Shown: positions 10,491 through 23,575, counted from the first letter of the stretch. The stretch is 64,000 nt of DNA from Gentiana macrophylla (GCA_026214975.1 CM047805.1:9014463-9078462); one strand, 5' to 3'. Notes: generated from the letters alone by a model not told the origin. Made by a program: numbers and translations.

Positions 10491-11603
10491 GAAACGTGGC
10501 GTCTATATCTTCTGGCATAAAGTGGGTCATTAACCGAGGCGATGATTGAGGTTATAACCTCTCACCTCAAACGTCATTTTCTTACTATCACTGCCATTTT
10601 ATACTCAAGTTCGAAGCAAGCCATCGTCTCATGTCTTCTTCTTCTTGTTTGCAAGTAAGTGTTTTCTCCTATATTTCATTTTGTTTCTCTTTAAGGCTTG
10701 GATTCCTCATTTGATTTTGAAACAGAGGAGGCTATCTCCAATCCAGCCCTCTGTACTTCATCTTCTCCGGCTGCCCTTCCAGCCATTATTCATCATCCTC
10801 ACTCTTTAGCGGGACTCGTTCCCAGGCATTCTTTGCTTCCAATCACTAGGGATTCTGCTTTTCTTAGGCATCTTAAGGCTGTGTCTGCCACTCGATCCAT
10901 CATGGGTTGCTTCGGCACTGAATCCATTATTTCAAATCACACCATAGATTTTTTATGTTCCTAGTATAACATAAATGTCAACAGATTTTCCCCTCAGATT
11001 CCAGACAATCCCAAATGTAAAACAAATGCTTGGGTCGTCGGCCGGTATGCCTCTGAGCCTCTACCGGTTACTGTGCGGTCTACAAAGAACAGTTCGACTG
11101 TGGTATGAGACTGCCCCTTTGTCCGGCCCTTGTGGCCACTCTTCGTTATTACAACCTGGGGGTTGCCCAAATTGCTCCTAACGGGATTAGGTCCATTATA
11201 GGTTTTGCTATCTGATGCGGATTAGTAAGGACTAGGTTTTCCATTGAGCTTTTCCGAGTATTCTATCGTCGCTCCAAAGTACCCAATTCCCCTGGATGGT
11301 ACTATTTTCTCCGCCGGTCAGACTCCCTGGCTGACATTCCCATCCGGATCAAGGGGAAAACGTCTTTCAAAAGATGGAAAGAGAGGTTTTTCTTTGTCCG
11401 TCATGAGGGGGCGGCCCGGCTAGGCCGGTGGAATTCTGCAACTCTTGATCAGGATGTTGCCCATGAAACTGCTGACCGAAGGGACTGGATTCAGGTTATC
11501 AGGGAGCTGAATATATCTCTAAACTGCTCGGATAATACTTCAGAGCTGATTGATCAGGCCCGCCTGGGCGATGTCGGTCCGGAGCCATACGTGCAGTTTA
11601 CTA

Positions 11604-11666
11604 ACAAGCTTTCGGTCAACTTACAAGATATCAAACGTTACTCCCCGGCAACGGCGCCACAATTCT
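11604..11666 (-). repeat. Extra primer-site fragment left of the E4 left LTR
   Basis: CAAGCTTTCGG to AATTCT duplicates the end of the E4 interior, including TCCCCGGCAACGGCGCCA (11642-11659). A lone 3' LTR should not have a primer site outside it. This suggests an earlier LTR-interior-LTR-interior-LTR array whose left end was deleted into the aORF. Confidence 0.8.
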
Positions 11667-13452
11667 TGATAGCAAAATAACTAACCGCTAACCTTAACCG
11701 ACAGAGTATCGGGTCAACGGTAGTATAGTGGTCTCAAGGTCGAATCCACAGGGAGTAATGTTCAAGTACCAAATTCGACTTAGAACTTAGTTCAGGTCAA
11801 AATAATGGTGGAGAGTATTATACTAATGCAAAAGTAAAGAATGTACTAACGAATTTACTTCTAGGTATTAAAGGGTATAGTCGAACTATGATCCCACGAG
11901 CTACTTTTACCCCTAAGAAAGGACTTAACAGGGAGCGTGTCTTAACCGACCTACCTATCCAATGTAGTTTAACGACATCCACGGGTGCCAACTCCTAATT
12001 CTAGCGATTAGACTGAACAACTCAATCTAATCAACCTATGTGAAGTTAATTAATTCTCCCTTTAGAAAACCGATTAACCTAACATGATTAAGCTCTAGAG
12101 TCGCTCGAACAACGATGACAAACCTCTGTATTGGAAACGGACCTAACAACTAGGCCGAATCTACGCAACGATCCTAAAACCCCTATTCCCACATCTCACC
12201 GCAAAATGCATCTATAAGTTCGATGTGTGTGACAGTGAACTAGGTGATCAATCTAATTCAAAGACGTTAAAATAAGTTTTAGGACGTGGATTAATCGTTT
12301 AAACAATAATTTACGCACTACACAACTCCCAATCTCATACCCCTTAGGGTTTTTGCTTGTGTTCACATAATTCGACTACACAACGGAATTAGCTACTCAT
12401 GATTATGCTAATAAATGAAATGAGAATTTAAATCAAACCAAAGACAATAAATAAAAGAGAAGTCATTACCATATAATTCGTAGAAAATCTGATTCAGAAA
12501 ATACCAAAGAGAAAAGCGATCCAAAAGTCGAATCTTTGTTCTTGAAAAGTACATCTAAGCTATAAAAGTTGTGTAGAATCAAAGGATGTAATTTATGGGA
12601 TCAAGGGATCAAAGGGTGATCAAACTACACTAAAATCGCCCCTGAATCGCCTAAGAAAAGTCTAAAGTCGGCCAAGTGTATGTGTAAATTTGAATGAGTC
12701 TGCGTATTTATAGAGTATGTCGAAAATCTGGCGATGTCGGTCACGAACGCCCGTCTGGTCATGTCGACCGCCCGTCTGCTCGAAAATATATGAAGATATT
12801 AGGGTTTCATCTTCAGTGGACGGGCGTTTGCATTCCTCTGAATGCCCGTCTGATGTATCACGACTTGAGATCCAAACGCCCGTCTGGAACCCCTGCGACG
12901 CTGCCTGCTCATTATACGAGCTTCTTGAATCGGTGAACCTACCCAAACGCCCGTCTGGGGGTCATTTGGACGCCCGTCCAGCTGAAAGCCCAACTTTCTG
13001 AATGTTGTATCAAATCTGTGGACGCCCGTCTGGGATGGGCAAACGCCCGTTTGATGTAGGCTTCCTATAGACGACCGTTTGGGGTATGGCAAACGCCCGT
13101 TCGCCTTGTCTTCACTCCAAACTTGGTATTTCTTCACTTTTTATGCTACATTCATGCTATGATCATGTCTCTCATTCCAAAACATTGCCTTCCGGGTCCT
13201 CGAGTCACCTAAGTCCTGCAATAACATAGACGAACAAACACCACGCGTAATTCTGCAAGACAAAAGTGCTCGGAAAAGAGTGAAATATCATCAAAAAGGC
13301 GGAGTTTACTATCGATGTGACAGTTTAACTCCCCGTGCATATAAATCTCGATATTACACTCAAACAGGTCTATATCTACCCAAAACATGCCAATAAAGTA
13401 ATAACCGGGGGTTAAACTGCACACCAAAGTACAGTAAAGTTGACTCCCATCA
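11667..13452 (-). repeat. E4 3' LTR with ACGCCCGTCTG array
   Basis: Near-identical to 24476-26265; one visible difference is a 15-base stretch near 11880 (TAGTCGAACTATGATC region) missing from the other copy. TATA on the sense strand lies near 12706-12716 (GTATTTATAGAG on +). Then, in U3, ACGCCCGTCTG / ACGCCCGTCCA / ACGCCCGTTTG motifs recur from 12748 to 13100. Despite different sequence it shares a layout with the E2 LTR (GTAGTATAG, GTCGAAT-CACAGGGA), so the two are distant relatives. Confidence 0.8.
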
Positions 13453-15331
13453 ACCACCCCACACTTCCTCGAGTAAATTAGGTGCTTTAAAACAGATCAT
13501 GGGATCAACTTTACGACACATGCATAGCGCTCACGACATCAAGTCAAAAGTAAAGCAGACACTGAACATACACCGCTTGACTCTATCTTACCATGAAAAC
13601 GAAGTGTGTGTGTGGTATAGACCAAGGGTTACACTCAAAATGATCACCGGCTTTGAATACCGGCCAAATGACTACACGTAGCTCATACCGGGCTAGAATC
13701 TCCACTAATCGAGGCAACCGAGGCTAAATACGGTCAAGTAGGACTTGAAGGGTTATAATGTCAAGCTCGGGACGGGGTTAATCGAAAGGAAATTTTGGGA
13801 CTGGAGAAAGAGAAAAGCACGAGTGAACCTAATCATTTCATGTATTCCTGCTTTGAAAACATACTAAACCACACCAAAACTCTTTCGATTCTTTGTATGC
13901 ATTGATAAACAACCACAACTTTAACATCATACTTTCATCTACTCAATACATCCTCCCTTGACCTTGTTTCCAACTTTATTCAAACTTTCTTTTTTTTCTT
14001 CTATTCTCTTTTCATTGTTTTTCATTTTTTTCTTTTTCTTTTTTTTCAACTTTATTTTTTTTTCCGAACCAACAAGTCTCACAATAGATTCCTCGAGTTC
14101 CTCCCCTTCATTATATTAGCTCGTACCAACCAACTCCTCTCAAAACACGCACCATCACCCACCCCACACTTGATTCAGAAAGTGTGTCTAAAGCAACGAC
14201 TAAGCCCACTCGTAGGGTGATCAAAAGAAACGTGACCAATAATAAAGCTCAAGGTTAGGGATAATACAGGCTAAGTAACCAAAACTGCTCATTTCGGACG
14301 GTGGTCAGACCGTCCTATCAAGGCTTAGAGGGGCTACGAGGGGAAAATGTTGGGATCTTGGCTTATTTGGCTCTGACTAGGTCAAAGAAGCGCCATGACT
14401 CTCATCCCGTATCCGGCCTAGGTCAACCTTTCTATTTCGCCTCGAAACTAGTGGTATAAGTGTGTATAGCAACCAGAATAAGTGCAACCAAGGTCTACGT
14501 GCATTAAAAAGGGTTCGTATCGTGACAAAATAAAATCGCCCGGCATACATTACTCGACTACTAAGACATCTACCAAATCCATCGTGAGAAACATGCATAT
14601 AACGCGTGTCAAACCGTGAAAAGTTTTAAAATTTTAAGCCACGAACTGACTCGAAAACAGACATTAACTAAGCATATCACAATTAATGGCACATTTATCA
14701 ATCGAAACAATAAAGCTAAGTCGTATCTACCCCCCACTTCGAATGAAGCACTGTCCTCAGTGTGTGAATGAGAGAGAAAAGAAGACTTAGCTTTAGACCC
14801 GGCAGAAAGGCGCTATCGAATCCCATGACAGCCTCGTGAAAACGCAACCCGATACCCTATCAAAACAGAAACTATGCAATACGTGCACGGGACTTGGTCC
14901 ACGTGCCAAAATATCAAAAAGGGATAAGGGGGAGAATAGTATAAAGGCCCTGTCACGTCAGAAAACTCGATATGCAATTGTAACGCACACAAGGGATTGC
15001 TATAGATGGATAAATGACCCAAATGGGTAAAGCACAGAATTTTCGATCCCTTTTGATTCTAACCTTTGTTTCAACACAATTTATTATCAAAACCTCAGAA
15101 AAACTCAGATAGTGGTGGGTTGCCTCCCACCGAGCACCTTTGTTTTACGTCGTTGGCTCGACCGGATGACGCTCAACTGACAACCTCAAATAACATACCA
15201 AATAAGCACACAGCATGTCAACCAAATTCATCATTCATAAGTTTGAGCATGCCCAACGATATACCTAGTGCAAACATCAAAAGATTCGAACTATTGAACG
15301 GCTTACCTCTTGCAACTTGCGCCGCTTTCTC
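13453..15331 (-). other. E4 3' non-coding region
   Basis: No supported ORF. The complement of a polypurine tract (ACCACCCCACACTTCC, 13453-13468) adjoins the LTR. A T-rich stretch lies at 13988-14065. A second polypurine complement (CCCCCCACTTC, 14730-14740) is followed by the small hairpin CACTG-TCCT-CAGTG (14749-14762). GGGTTGCCTCCCACCGAGC (about 15118-15136) marks the end of the coding part, as in E2. Confidence 0.65.
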
Positions 15332-18072
15332 CTACCACCTCACACTTTCTTTCTTTTCCAGCTTTTTAGATGGCTTCCCTTTAGGTTTCTTATGATCAGG
15401 AGGTTTATCAATCCGCAACTTCCCCAGCTTTGGGAGAACCGGTGCAACGGGTGATTCCGATTTACTCTTCATCTCGATCTTGCCCTGATCGACGACCTCT
15501 CGTACTTTCACCACGTCTCATTTCAATGAAATCTAACTGTCCTGCATGTCAGTACGCACCACAACACAAGAAAACAAAGATTCTGTGTATAAACATTCAT
15601 CAGCTATAGCTTGACGACCTCTATCCTTGTAGACATTTAAACGCTCTCTCTCGCCCCCAACTCCAAACGAAATATCTCCACTCTTTACTCCTATCTGAGC
15701 ATCACTAGTGGTCAAAAGGATGACTAATCAGACGGATGTCCTAGAGTCCATCTCCATGTCAAGAATCACAAAATCCACAGGGAACACGAACTTGCCTACC
15801 TGAACTAGCACATCTTCAGCTACCCCCAACGGTTTCCTCACCGACCTATTAGCCATTTGTAGGGTCATTCCCGTAGGCTTTAAATCACATAACCCTAATT
15901 TTTCATAAAGCGCTTTAGGCATCAAGCTCACAGAAGCTCCTAAATCACATAAAACATTTTCAATCACTGTATTGCCTATGGTGATAGGAATGGTGAAACC
16001 TCCTCTATCTCTCATCTTATGGGGAATTTTACTGTCATAAACTGCTGAACACTCCTCCTCAGCTTAACTACCTTACCCATTTTCTCTCTACTTGCCAACA
16101 TCCCTTTCAAACACTTAAAATACTCAGGTACACTAGCAACTGCCTCTAATAGGGGGACATTGATCTCTACCTTCCTAAGAATGTCGAGGAACCTATGATG
16201 ATTTTCAGTAAGAACTGGATTCTTAGGGCCTTTGGGTGGGTATGGCAAAGTATTCTCATCAAAATCAGGAGGGGCATAAAATCATGCTTACCTCTTGCAA
16301 CTTTTGGCCTTGGAGGCCCAGATGTAGCTTCATGTCTCGTTGCTGGCTTGCTCGGTTCCTCCTCTTTTATATCCACAACTATGAAATCCCGCTTCTCCAT
16401 TGCTTCAGCTTTCTTGGATTAAGCTGCTTGCTCTCTCTCAGCTTCCATTGCCCTTTCTTTCCTAGAAATCGCAAGATCTCTCTTAGCAGCAGCTAACTCT
16501 CTTCTCACAGCTTCCAACTCAATTTCCATTATTTCTCTCTCAACTGCCTCAGTTTCATCCAAATATTTCTCTGCTTCGACCCCACTCTTTGGCTAGTCCA
16601 CTCCCAATTCTCTACCACTTCTAGTGAATATTGCATTCACTTGTTTCGGGTTCTGCTCAGCATCACTCAAATTCTTCTTCAGTGTGTTCGTGATTTGCCC
16701 AACTTGGGTTTCCAAATTCCGAATGGCGGAGTGAGTGGCCACTTTTTGCTCAACAGCATTCTTATTCAATTCAGATACAGTCCTATCCAGTCTTTCCAGG
16801 ATTATCTCAACGGACGTCTTTTGAGCACCATAATTGTTCATTTGTTGAGTGTTTTGATTGTTCTGGTGAAGATGAGCATTCGGATGCTGATAGGTGCCAG
16901 AATTAGTGTTTCTGAGTGGCTGATTTGCTTGCTGATTACCCTGCTGGCCCTGATTCTGGTTTCATCCCTGACTCTGCCCCCAATTCTGATTCTGCAGTTG
17001 TTGTTGGCCCTGTGATTGAGATTGCTGATTCTGATTATTCTGATAGCAACCTTGGTTCTGATTCTGGTATGAATTCTGATTCTAGGGATTCTGGTTCCAA
17101 GGTTGGTTGTATGAGCTTTGGTTTTGCCTAAAACTTTGGTTTTGATTATTGTTCCGATTCCAATTCTGATTCTGCCCCTGGTTCCAACCTTGATTCTGTT
17201 GATTTTGATTCCATTGCCCCTGATTCCCTTGTCCAACATAATTCACATCCTATTGTTGTGAATCATCACCCATACCATAATCCATTTGCGGCCCTTGCTG
17301 ATTATCAAAGTTCTGATTCCATTGTTGCTGGCCAAACTCTTGCTGATTCATATTCATCTGCCCCATCGAATAGACATTCATTCGCTGTTGGTCATTCTAA
17401 TTGCCGATCTCTTTGTTGTCTTTGAGTAGGTGTCAACTCACAGGGGCAAGTGGATTTTTTCAATGATGCACATTCCATGGCAGAATGTCCACCTCCACAA
17501 AGTTGGCATTGTTGTGCCTTCTTTCTTTCTAACTCCATTCGGTCCATCTTTAGTACCATTTCTTGCATCTTATCGTGCATGGCAGATTCTCGATCGAGTT
17601 TCTCTTTCAGCGACTTTACACTTTCCATTGGGGCTTTCTTCTTCTTTCTATTCGACCCCCACTGTCCTTCTCCATCTACCGCATTCTCTATCTGTCTCAT
17701 AGCTTGTTCTAGCGGCAGATTCATAATATCTCCGCCGCTTGCGGCATTCAATTTGTTCTGGTCCATTGGCTCTAAGGCCCTGAATAATATAATAACTTGC
17801 TCCACCGTAGAAAAACCGTAAGGAGGGCATCTCTTCAGTAGACCCCTAAATCTCTCATAAGACTCTTTTAATGTCTCTCCCTCGAGACCGTCAAACGAAG
17901 AGATTTCTTCTTTCAGATCTAAAATCTTCGCCGGAGGAAAATACTTTTTCAGAAACACTCTCGTTACATCCGCCCATGTATGTAATGAATCATTGGGTAG
18001 CGAATCATACCAATCCTTAGCAGCTCCCCTCAGTGCAAACGGGAAAACTATCAGCTTTATCGCCTGCTTAAC
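15332..18072 (-). pseudogene. E4 gag core, Q/N-rich region and protease
   Basis: Reading leftwards: gag core (18072-17392) with KLIVFPFALRGAAKDWYDSL, FLKKYFPPAKILDLKEEI and YERFRGLLKRCPPYGF, then the zinc knuckle CQLCGGGHSAMEC. A Q/N-rich tract follows (17390-16850). Next are VGQIxNTLKK (about 16690), a charged coiled coil, the LPYPPKGPKNPVL gag-PR linker (16248-16012) and a retropepsin segment (16015-15728) with FTIPITIG, DLGASVSLMP (Asp-Leu-Gly-Ala-Ser form) and ILDMEMD. Short lysine-rich frames end it (15715-15332). Stops and shifts break it at about 17390, 16590, 16430 and 16010. The N-terminal 17 codons of the 18123 ORF come from the E5 LTR, not gag. No RT follows. Confidence 0.8.
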
Positions 18073-19086
18073 TCGATGCACTAAACCTAACCTTGGAACG
18101 CGCGCCGAAAAGGCGACGGACATTACCTAGGCTATACAGATCCTAACCGGCGGTGTACCGGGTCAAATTGTAGCTCTAGTCCGGTGAGTCAGTCGTATTC
18201 CTCGTGGAAAACATGGTAATTCTTTTAAGTGGGGTTAAACACCAAGAAGCTATTATTAACTCGATCTAAGTCGCAGCTTTTACTTTTTCCTGGTTAGATT
18301 ATGTTAGTAGTTAGATTGTTAGAGTTAGATGTTAGTAAAACAAGAAATAAATACAAATAGATATATAGATATATTTTTGGATCTAGCCAAGAATACTTTC
18401 TTGAATCAATATCTTTTAGTAGAAATAAATGAGACAGATCTTCCTTTATTCAAGGTGTAATTATATATGAATCGGTGTACTCCTAAGCTAGACAACTCCT
18501 CCTCACACGAGCGTATGAAATTGTCATATGTCAAATGTCATCACCCCAAGGTCCACAACCGCCCCATGCTAATCTTAGTTAGTCCGAATGTGTACCGAGT
18601 ACAAATCTACCCCGGATAAAAGAGGTTATTCCGCTCGTGACGGCCGATGTTATTCAAGAGGCTCCGGTTGTCAAGCGGATCGATTTAACACAAACGGAGT
18701 AGTTTCAATTAAACCGTGATTTTAACATTATTAAGATCTCGAGTACAAATTTCAATAAGATTCATCTTTCCAGACAAATCGCTTCGGTAGGAAATCGGGT
18801 TCCGCTTGTCACGCTTTCACTCGCCAATTTTACCCTCCGGTTTTTCTATTTTTTATCTCATATCCTAACTTCTCCGGTCGGGCCATCGTCAGGGTTATAT
18901 GTTGCGATTCATCTTGATTAATTACGCTAATCCGAATATATTATCAATACGTTGCAAAATAGAAAAAGATTCATTATAATTGGTTTTAATCATGATTACC
19001 AGAGTCGATCATCCATTTTACCAAAAGATTAACTAATTCAGATTCATATCTTGGCTAGATATATTTTTAGTTTAACATAGTGATAG

Positions 19087-19167
<81 letters not shown>

Positions 19168-20212
19168 AACAAAAGTAATAACTTGATAAAATTACCCGTT
19201 AAGTGCAAATCAAAGCCGTATTCTCTGAAAATAACAACTTCTTCAATAACAACTTTCTCGGTAATTCTCTCGAGCATTACAACAGTACTACTTTTATTTA
19301 TAAATATAAAAAACATATATATACATACATAGACATATGTATATATACGGGCCCAAAGATGAAATAAAACGAGAAAAGAGATGAAGAACGGAGATGAAGA
19401 AGAGGGGAATGGAAGAAATGGGAGGAGGTGGAGAAGAAAGATCTTGGCCAAGAGTGGCCAAGATGGGGCAAGGTTTTTTGATGGATATGGGGAGGTATTT
19501 ATAGGGGGAGTTGAGGGAGGTGATATTTGAGGGAGATATTTTTGGAGAATATGCTAAGTATATGCCAAGTTTGTTACAAGCATGTGGGAGGTATTGATGA
19601 GTTTGTTATGACTCATCATCATCATCATTAGTTAGCACATGGAGTAACATGCAACAAGTTGAGCCAAAAATATCCGGTTCGACCGAGATATCAACTGCTC
19701 GTAAAAAATTCATAACTTGAGTTGTAGACCTCCGATTGACGTGATTAAAAATGCGTTGGAAAGCTCATTTAAATATCTACAACTTTAGTCAAGAACTATT
19801 CTCCAGAAAATGCCTCTAATTCGGTCAAATTTTCATCGAAAACAGTTACGGTAGAAGCGCGTAGGAAAAATAATTTGATCCGTTGAACTCGTAAGCTTGT
19901 GGCATTTTCTTCTTTCCTCAAAATCCATCTTTTAGGCTTCAAAACATGTCGTTACGTGGAATCTTGGTCAATATATAATCTCGCAATGAACCACCAAAAT
20001 ACCAAACGTAAATCCGACACGACACTCGGTTACTAAACCGGTACAAAAACTAATAAAAACTTATAAAAATACGATAATTTATATAATAACTACTACTTAT
20101 ACATTTGAATAAAACTTAGTAATTTTGACTTGAATTGATACAAAAATGCTCAAAACGGTATCGTAAATGGGGTGAAATGTTATAATAATGAGTGTTAATT
20201 TATCTCTCATCA
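18073..20212 (-). repeat. E5 3' LTR (E6 family)
   Basis: 2.14 kb. Its - strand end resembles the E6 LTR end (GACTCACC, TTTGACCCGGTACA, CCGGTTAGGATC, TTCGGCGC). It includes ATTTGTACTCGAGATCTTAA-like sequence in reverse (18730-18750), a TATA box (ATTTATAGGGGG on +, near 19497) and a 36-unit TA tract at 19092-19164. It starts TGATGAGAGATAAATT on the - strand. A 135-codon frame across the TA tract is an artefact. Confidence 0.75.
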
Positions 20213-21270
20213 CAACCCCTACTTAGCTTTTGGTCGTCCCTCGAGCAAAAAACAAGCGATAAAACAAAATGAATAAGAGATAAATTCATGAAGATATAAG
20301 GTATAAGGAACAACTAGATAATACAACCATTAGAATTACAACCAGGCGTTAACCTCAATATAAGTGTATAACAGAGTGTGTGTGTGACAAGCCTTTTCAA
20401 TTTCCACTATCCTCTCTTGAATAAATCAAGCAAAACACACAAATATCCATTCGACAGACATTTCTAATGACTTTCCTAGGTATAAGCAATAATGCCCACA
20501 CAAAGTTCTTCCGAGTACTTATTAGGATAATCCCTAAAGCATATCATTCAGTTTATACTGGGGATAGTCAGAAGATAACTAAGTTTTCAACCACGCTTAA
20601 AAAAAAAAAAAATTTTCTTTTGATGAACTTAATTTCACATGTGTAGCATATGCCCTTCATTCCCAGCAATAGGACGTTTCGTGATAACACCCTAGCTGGA
20701 CTACTATCATCAGGCAGTCGGGAGCTTTTAAACCTCATAGTGATATAGGACGTTTCGTGATAACGCCCTACTGCACTCAAATCATTGGTAGCTACAACCG
20801 ACATATAGATAGTTCATCTTTATTTTTATTTTTTTTATATTCTTCCTTTCATTCCACTTAACTTATATCCTTTCTATCACATTCAAACCTTCAGATATTC
20901 ACAGTATACGTTCAAAAGTTAGGTACTAAGTTACTGCAAATCTTTCTAGAATAACCACTAGGATACTGAATGGATACATATAAAATTTTCGCTTCAATAT
21001 CAAAGGCTTATGTGAAGGAATTCATGTTACACAAATATATTTGGAATTACAATGCACTTACGGTTCACGTTGGTTATACACATCCAAATTGATCATTACA
21101 TCTTCAAATCCATGAAATATATACCTTATACAGTTTATTTTAATCAACTAAATAATGCTCGAAAAAAAATCGAAAACTAAAGGATTTATTGATACAAAAT
21201 AAACATTAATTCCATTGCTAGACCAACGACTCCACTCCCCACTTACGAACTTACATTGTCCCCAATGTAA
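20213..21270 (-). other. E5 3' region with two hairpin/polypurine modules
   Basis: Module 1: CAACCCCTACTTA (20213-20225) then TTTTGGTCG-TCCCT-CGAGCAAAA (20228-20250, one mismatch in nine). Module 2: CTCCACTCCCCACTTA (21229-21244) then TTACATTG-TCCC-CAATGTAA (21251-21270, perfect). Between them, at 20640-20800, is an imperfect tandem pair with ATAGGACGTTTCGTGATAAC twice, as in E2. Confidence 0.7.
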
Positions 21271-22880
21271 AGTGAGTGTAAAAAAAGTTGTTGGGAAAGC
21301 AATGGTGCACTAAAACAAGTCAAAACAAATACTCGGATGATAAAAAGGGGTGGGTGGGTGGGTCAAAGTTATGACCGTTATGTGTGCAAATAAAATAAAA
21401 GTATGTGGAGTGTGACAGTGTAATGCAAAAGGGTAGATAAACACACCACATAAACTTTTATTGATTTAAAACACACAATATTCCACAGTAGTTGAACTAA
21501 TACATGTCACACATTATTTGAAATTTAAAACAGACTAGATCATGATATGAAATGTGTGACAAAGTATTAACTCTAAGTCTTTTATACCCAGATCCTCAAG
21601 TGTTATTTCAAATCGTTCTAACAACCTAAGTCTAAGAAATGATGCATTTGAATTTTCTCTTTTTTTTCCATCAGGATTTTCGGATAACCACCTAATCGTT
21701 CCCGTTTTTAATGACATTCAAACATTCATCCTAAGACTTGGTGAAACAAAATGAAAATCAATCCGAAGTATTCGCAAAGTATCATCCAAAGTATGAGTAA
21801 TTATTATATTTAACATTTTTACGGGCCGCCTCCCGGTAGCGCTTTTAGTTAACGCGTTTGCTCGACCAAAATGATAAGGATTAACTAATATAATATACTA
21901 AACAAAACGGGATACTTCTAACAATTACTCACAAAAGCACGTAACAATTAAGCACATAATCCACTAAAAATAAATGCTTAAGGAGTAAAAAGGAAGGATA
22001 GTACCCGTCATTGACTACATTTATAGTCTATAGCCGACTTTACCGTGCTTTCCGCTTTTAAGGCATCGTGTGGTGGGTCAACCTCACGCACCGCATCCTT
22101 CTTCAATACCGGTTTCCAACAGAGGTTAGACAATTCCCACCAATCCAAACGATTCTTGACCTTTTCCTTTGATTTTCGAGCTTTAGGTTTGCGAGCTTTC
22201 ACATTATTGTGAAGTCATTTTCTTCAATTACTGCGTGTTAGTACAATCCACGACAAAAAAAAACACACAAAGTGTACACACAAGAACAAAATTCTAGTGT
22301 AATGCATGGATATTTCAATGAATTGTAAGTGTTGAAGACAACGCTCTCATGATTAACTCCCAAACTTCTCCTTACTAAAATCGTCAAGAAAACATACATA
22401 CTTTTATCCAACTTCATCTTTGTAATAGGGATAGAATGTATACCTCCTTACCCTTGTCATTAGATGAATATGGTAAAGCTTCCTCGAATGACTGTGTTTC
22501 ATCATTCTGTACCTTTTTCTTCAAAATATGCATTGGATATGGTGTTGCCTTATCTGGTTGAACCGAGATGAATTTGGGTTGAGTGGATAAGGTTCGGTTT
22601 GAATTGGCCCTTTCAAACTTGGTTCCTTCCAACCTTGCTCCAATTCGATTATTTCTATTTTTATTTTATTTATTAATATTCCCTTGGGCATGATCAAGCC
22701 CTCGTCAGGGGTTTCATCACCGCCATCATTCTCGTATTTCGATTTGAAAATGATACTTGGTCGATTTCCTGGTCGATATGACCGCGTTTACTCTCTACTC
22801 TTAACCGCCTTTCGTGTAAGTGTTTAAATCAGCCTATAAGGAGTGAGTGAGGCCATACCACTTCGGTCATCAACTATCGA
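21271..22880 (-). pseudogene. E5 interior with short coding relics
   Basis: Small - strand frames at 22632-22414 and 22202-22008 (lysine-rich) are unrecognised. The pol-end marker GGGCCGCCTCCCGGTAGCGC lies at about 21824. The leader at 22770-22880 matches E6 31235-31330. I see no gag core, protease, RT or integrase, so E5 is an internal-deletion derivative. Confidence 0.5.
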
Positions 22881-23134
22881 AAAATAGAAAAATAACTTGA
22901 AATAGATGAAACCTGAATCGATGGTGGAATTTCATTAACGATTTCGCCGCTTTTTTTCATAACTCGATTTGACAATTCTTGTGGAATAGAAAATATCGAA
23001 TAGAAAATAACACTAAAATCGATAAAAAACCACTTTTTTCTCTCTCCCGTAATTACCGACTCCACTGGTATTTACTGAAAGTGATTTTTTTTTTTTTTTT
23101 TTTAGTGGAATCTTACCAAAAGATATATATATAA

Positions 23135-23208
<74 letters not shown>

Positions 23209-23265
23209 AAAAAAAAAAAAAAAAAAAACGTTGACTTATCCTCGGTCATATATGTTATGACCACA
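22881..23265. repeat. Low-complexity stretch at the right side of E5
   Basis: T run (about 23083-23103), TA tract (about 23124-23202) and A run (about 23203-23228) in quick succession, flanked by unrecognised sequence. This is where the second LTR of E5 should be. Assembly is unreliable in such sequence. Confidence 0.55.
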
Positions 23266-23575
23266 TGAAGAACGACCCCAAATCTCTCATATAAGACTCT
23301 TTTAATGTCTCTCCTCGAGACAATCGTCAAACGAAGAGATTTCTTCTTTCAGGATCTAAAATCTTACGCCGGAGGAAAATACTTTTCCGTTGAAAAACAC
23401 TCGCGTTACGTGGAATACATCCGCCCCAAAATGTATGTAACGAATCATTGATAATTTAGCGAATCATACCAAATCCTTAGTAATTTTAACTTGAATTGAT
23501 ACCTCACAACGGTATCAAACGGGAAATGTTATATCGCTTTATCGCCTCTAACCCCATTATATCTCATCGTCCCAC
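23266..23575 (-). repeat. Second, patchy copy of E4 gag right of E5
   Basis: 23275-23480 matches 17850-18020 (CTCATA-AGACTCTTTTAATG, CAAACGAAGAGATTTCTTC, GCCGGAGGAAAATAC), with small indels throughout. 23480-23525 then matches the E5 LTR start (TTGAATTGATAC, ACGGTATC; compare 20130-20185). 23526-23550 returns to gag (CTTTATCGCCT). Confidence 0.7.

Larger units (their letters stand above)
18073..23265 (-). mobile_element. E5: LTR element of the E6 family inserted in E4 gag, lacking most coding sequence and a 5' LTR
   Basis: The left LTR (18073-20212) and the leader at about 22770-22880 (CCTATAAGGAGTGAGTGAGG and GTTTACTCTCTACTC on +) match E6 on the opposite strand. Hence the order on - is leader, short coding relics, 3' region, 3' LTR. 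The expected right LTR is missing: beyond 22880 come unrecognised sequence, T and A runs and (TA)n. The right junction (about 23265) meets a second copy of a gag segment that also lies left of E5. Confidence 0.65.

Noticed and set aside
18073..18123. First 17 codons of the gag frame starting at 18123 as a true gag N-terminus
   Set aside because: This stretch aligns with the end of the E6-family LTR (GGTTTAGTGCATCGA), so it is E5 sequence fused by insertion.
19044..19451. 135-codon - strand frame ending in an Ile-Tyr run
   Set aside because: Translation of the (TA)n tract in the E5 LTR.
23013..23330. 105-codon - strand frame with Phe and Tyr-Ile runs
   Set aside because: Made by T, TA and A runs.
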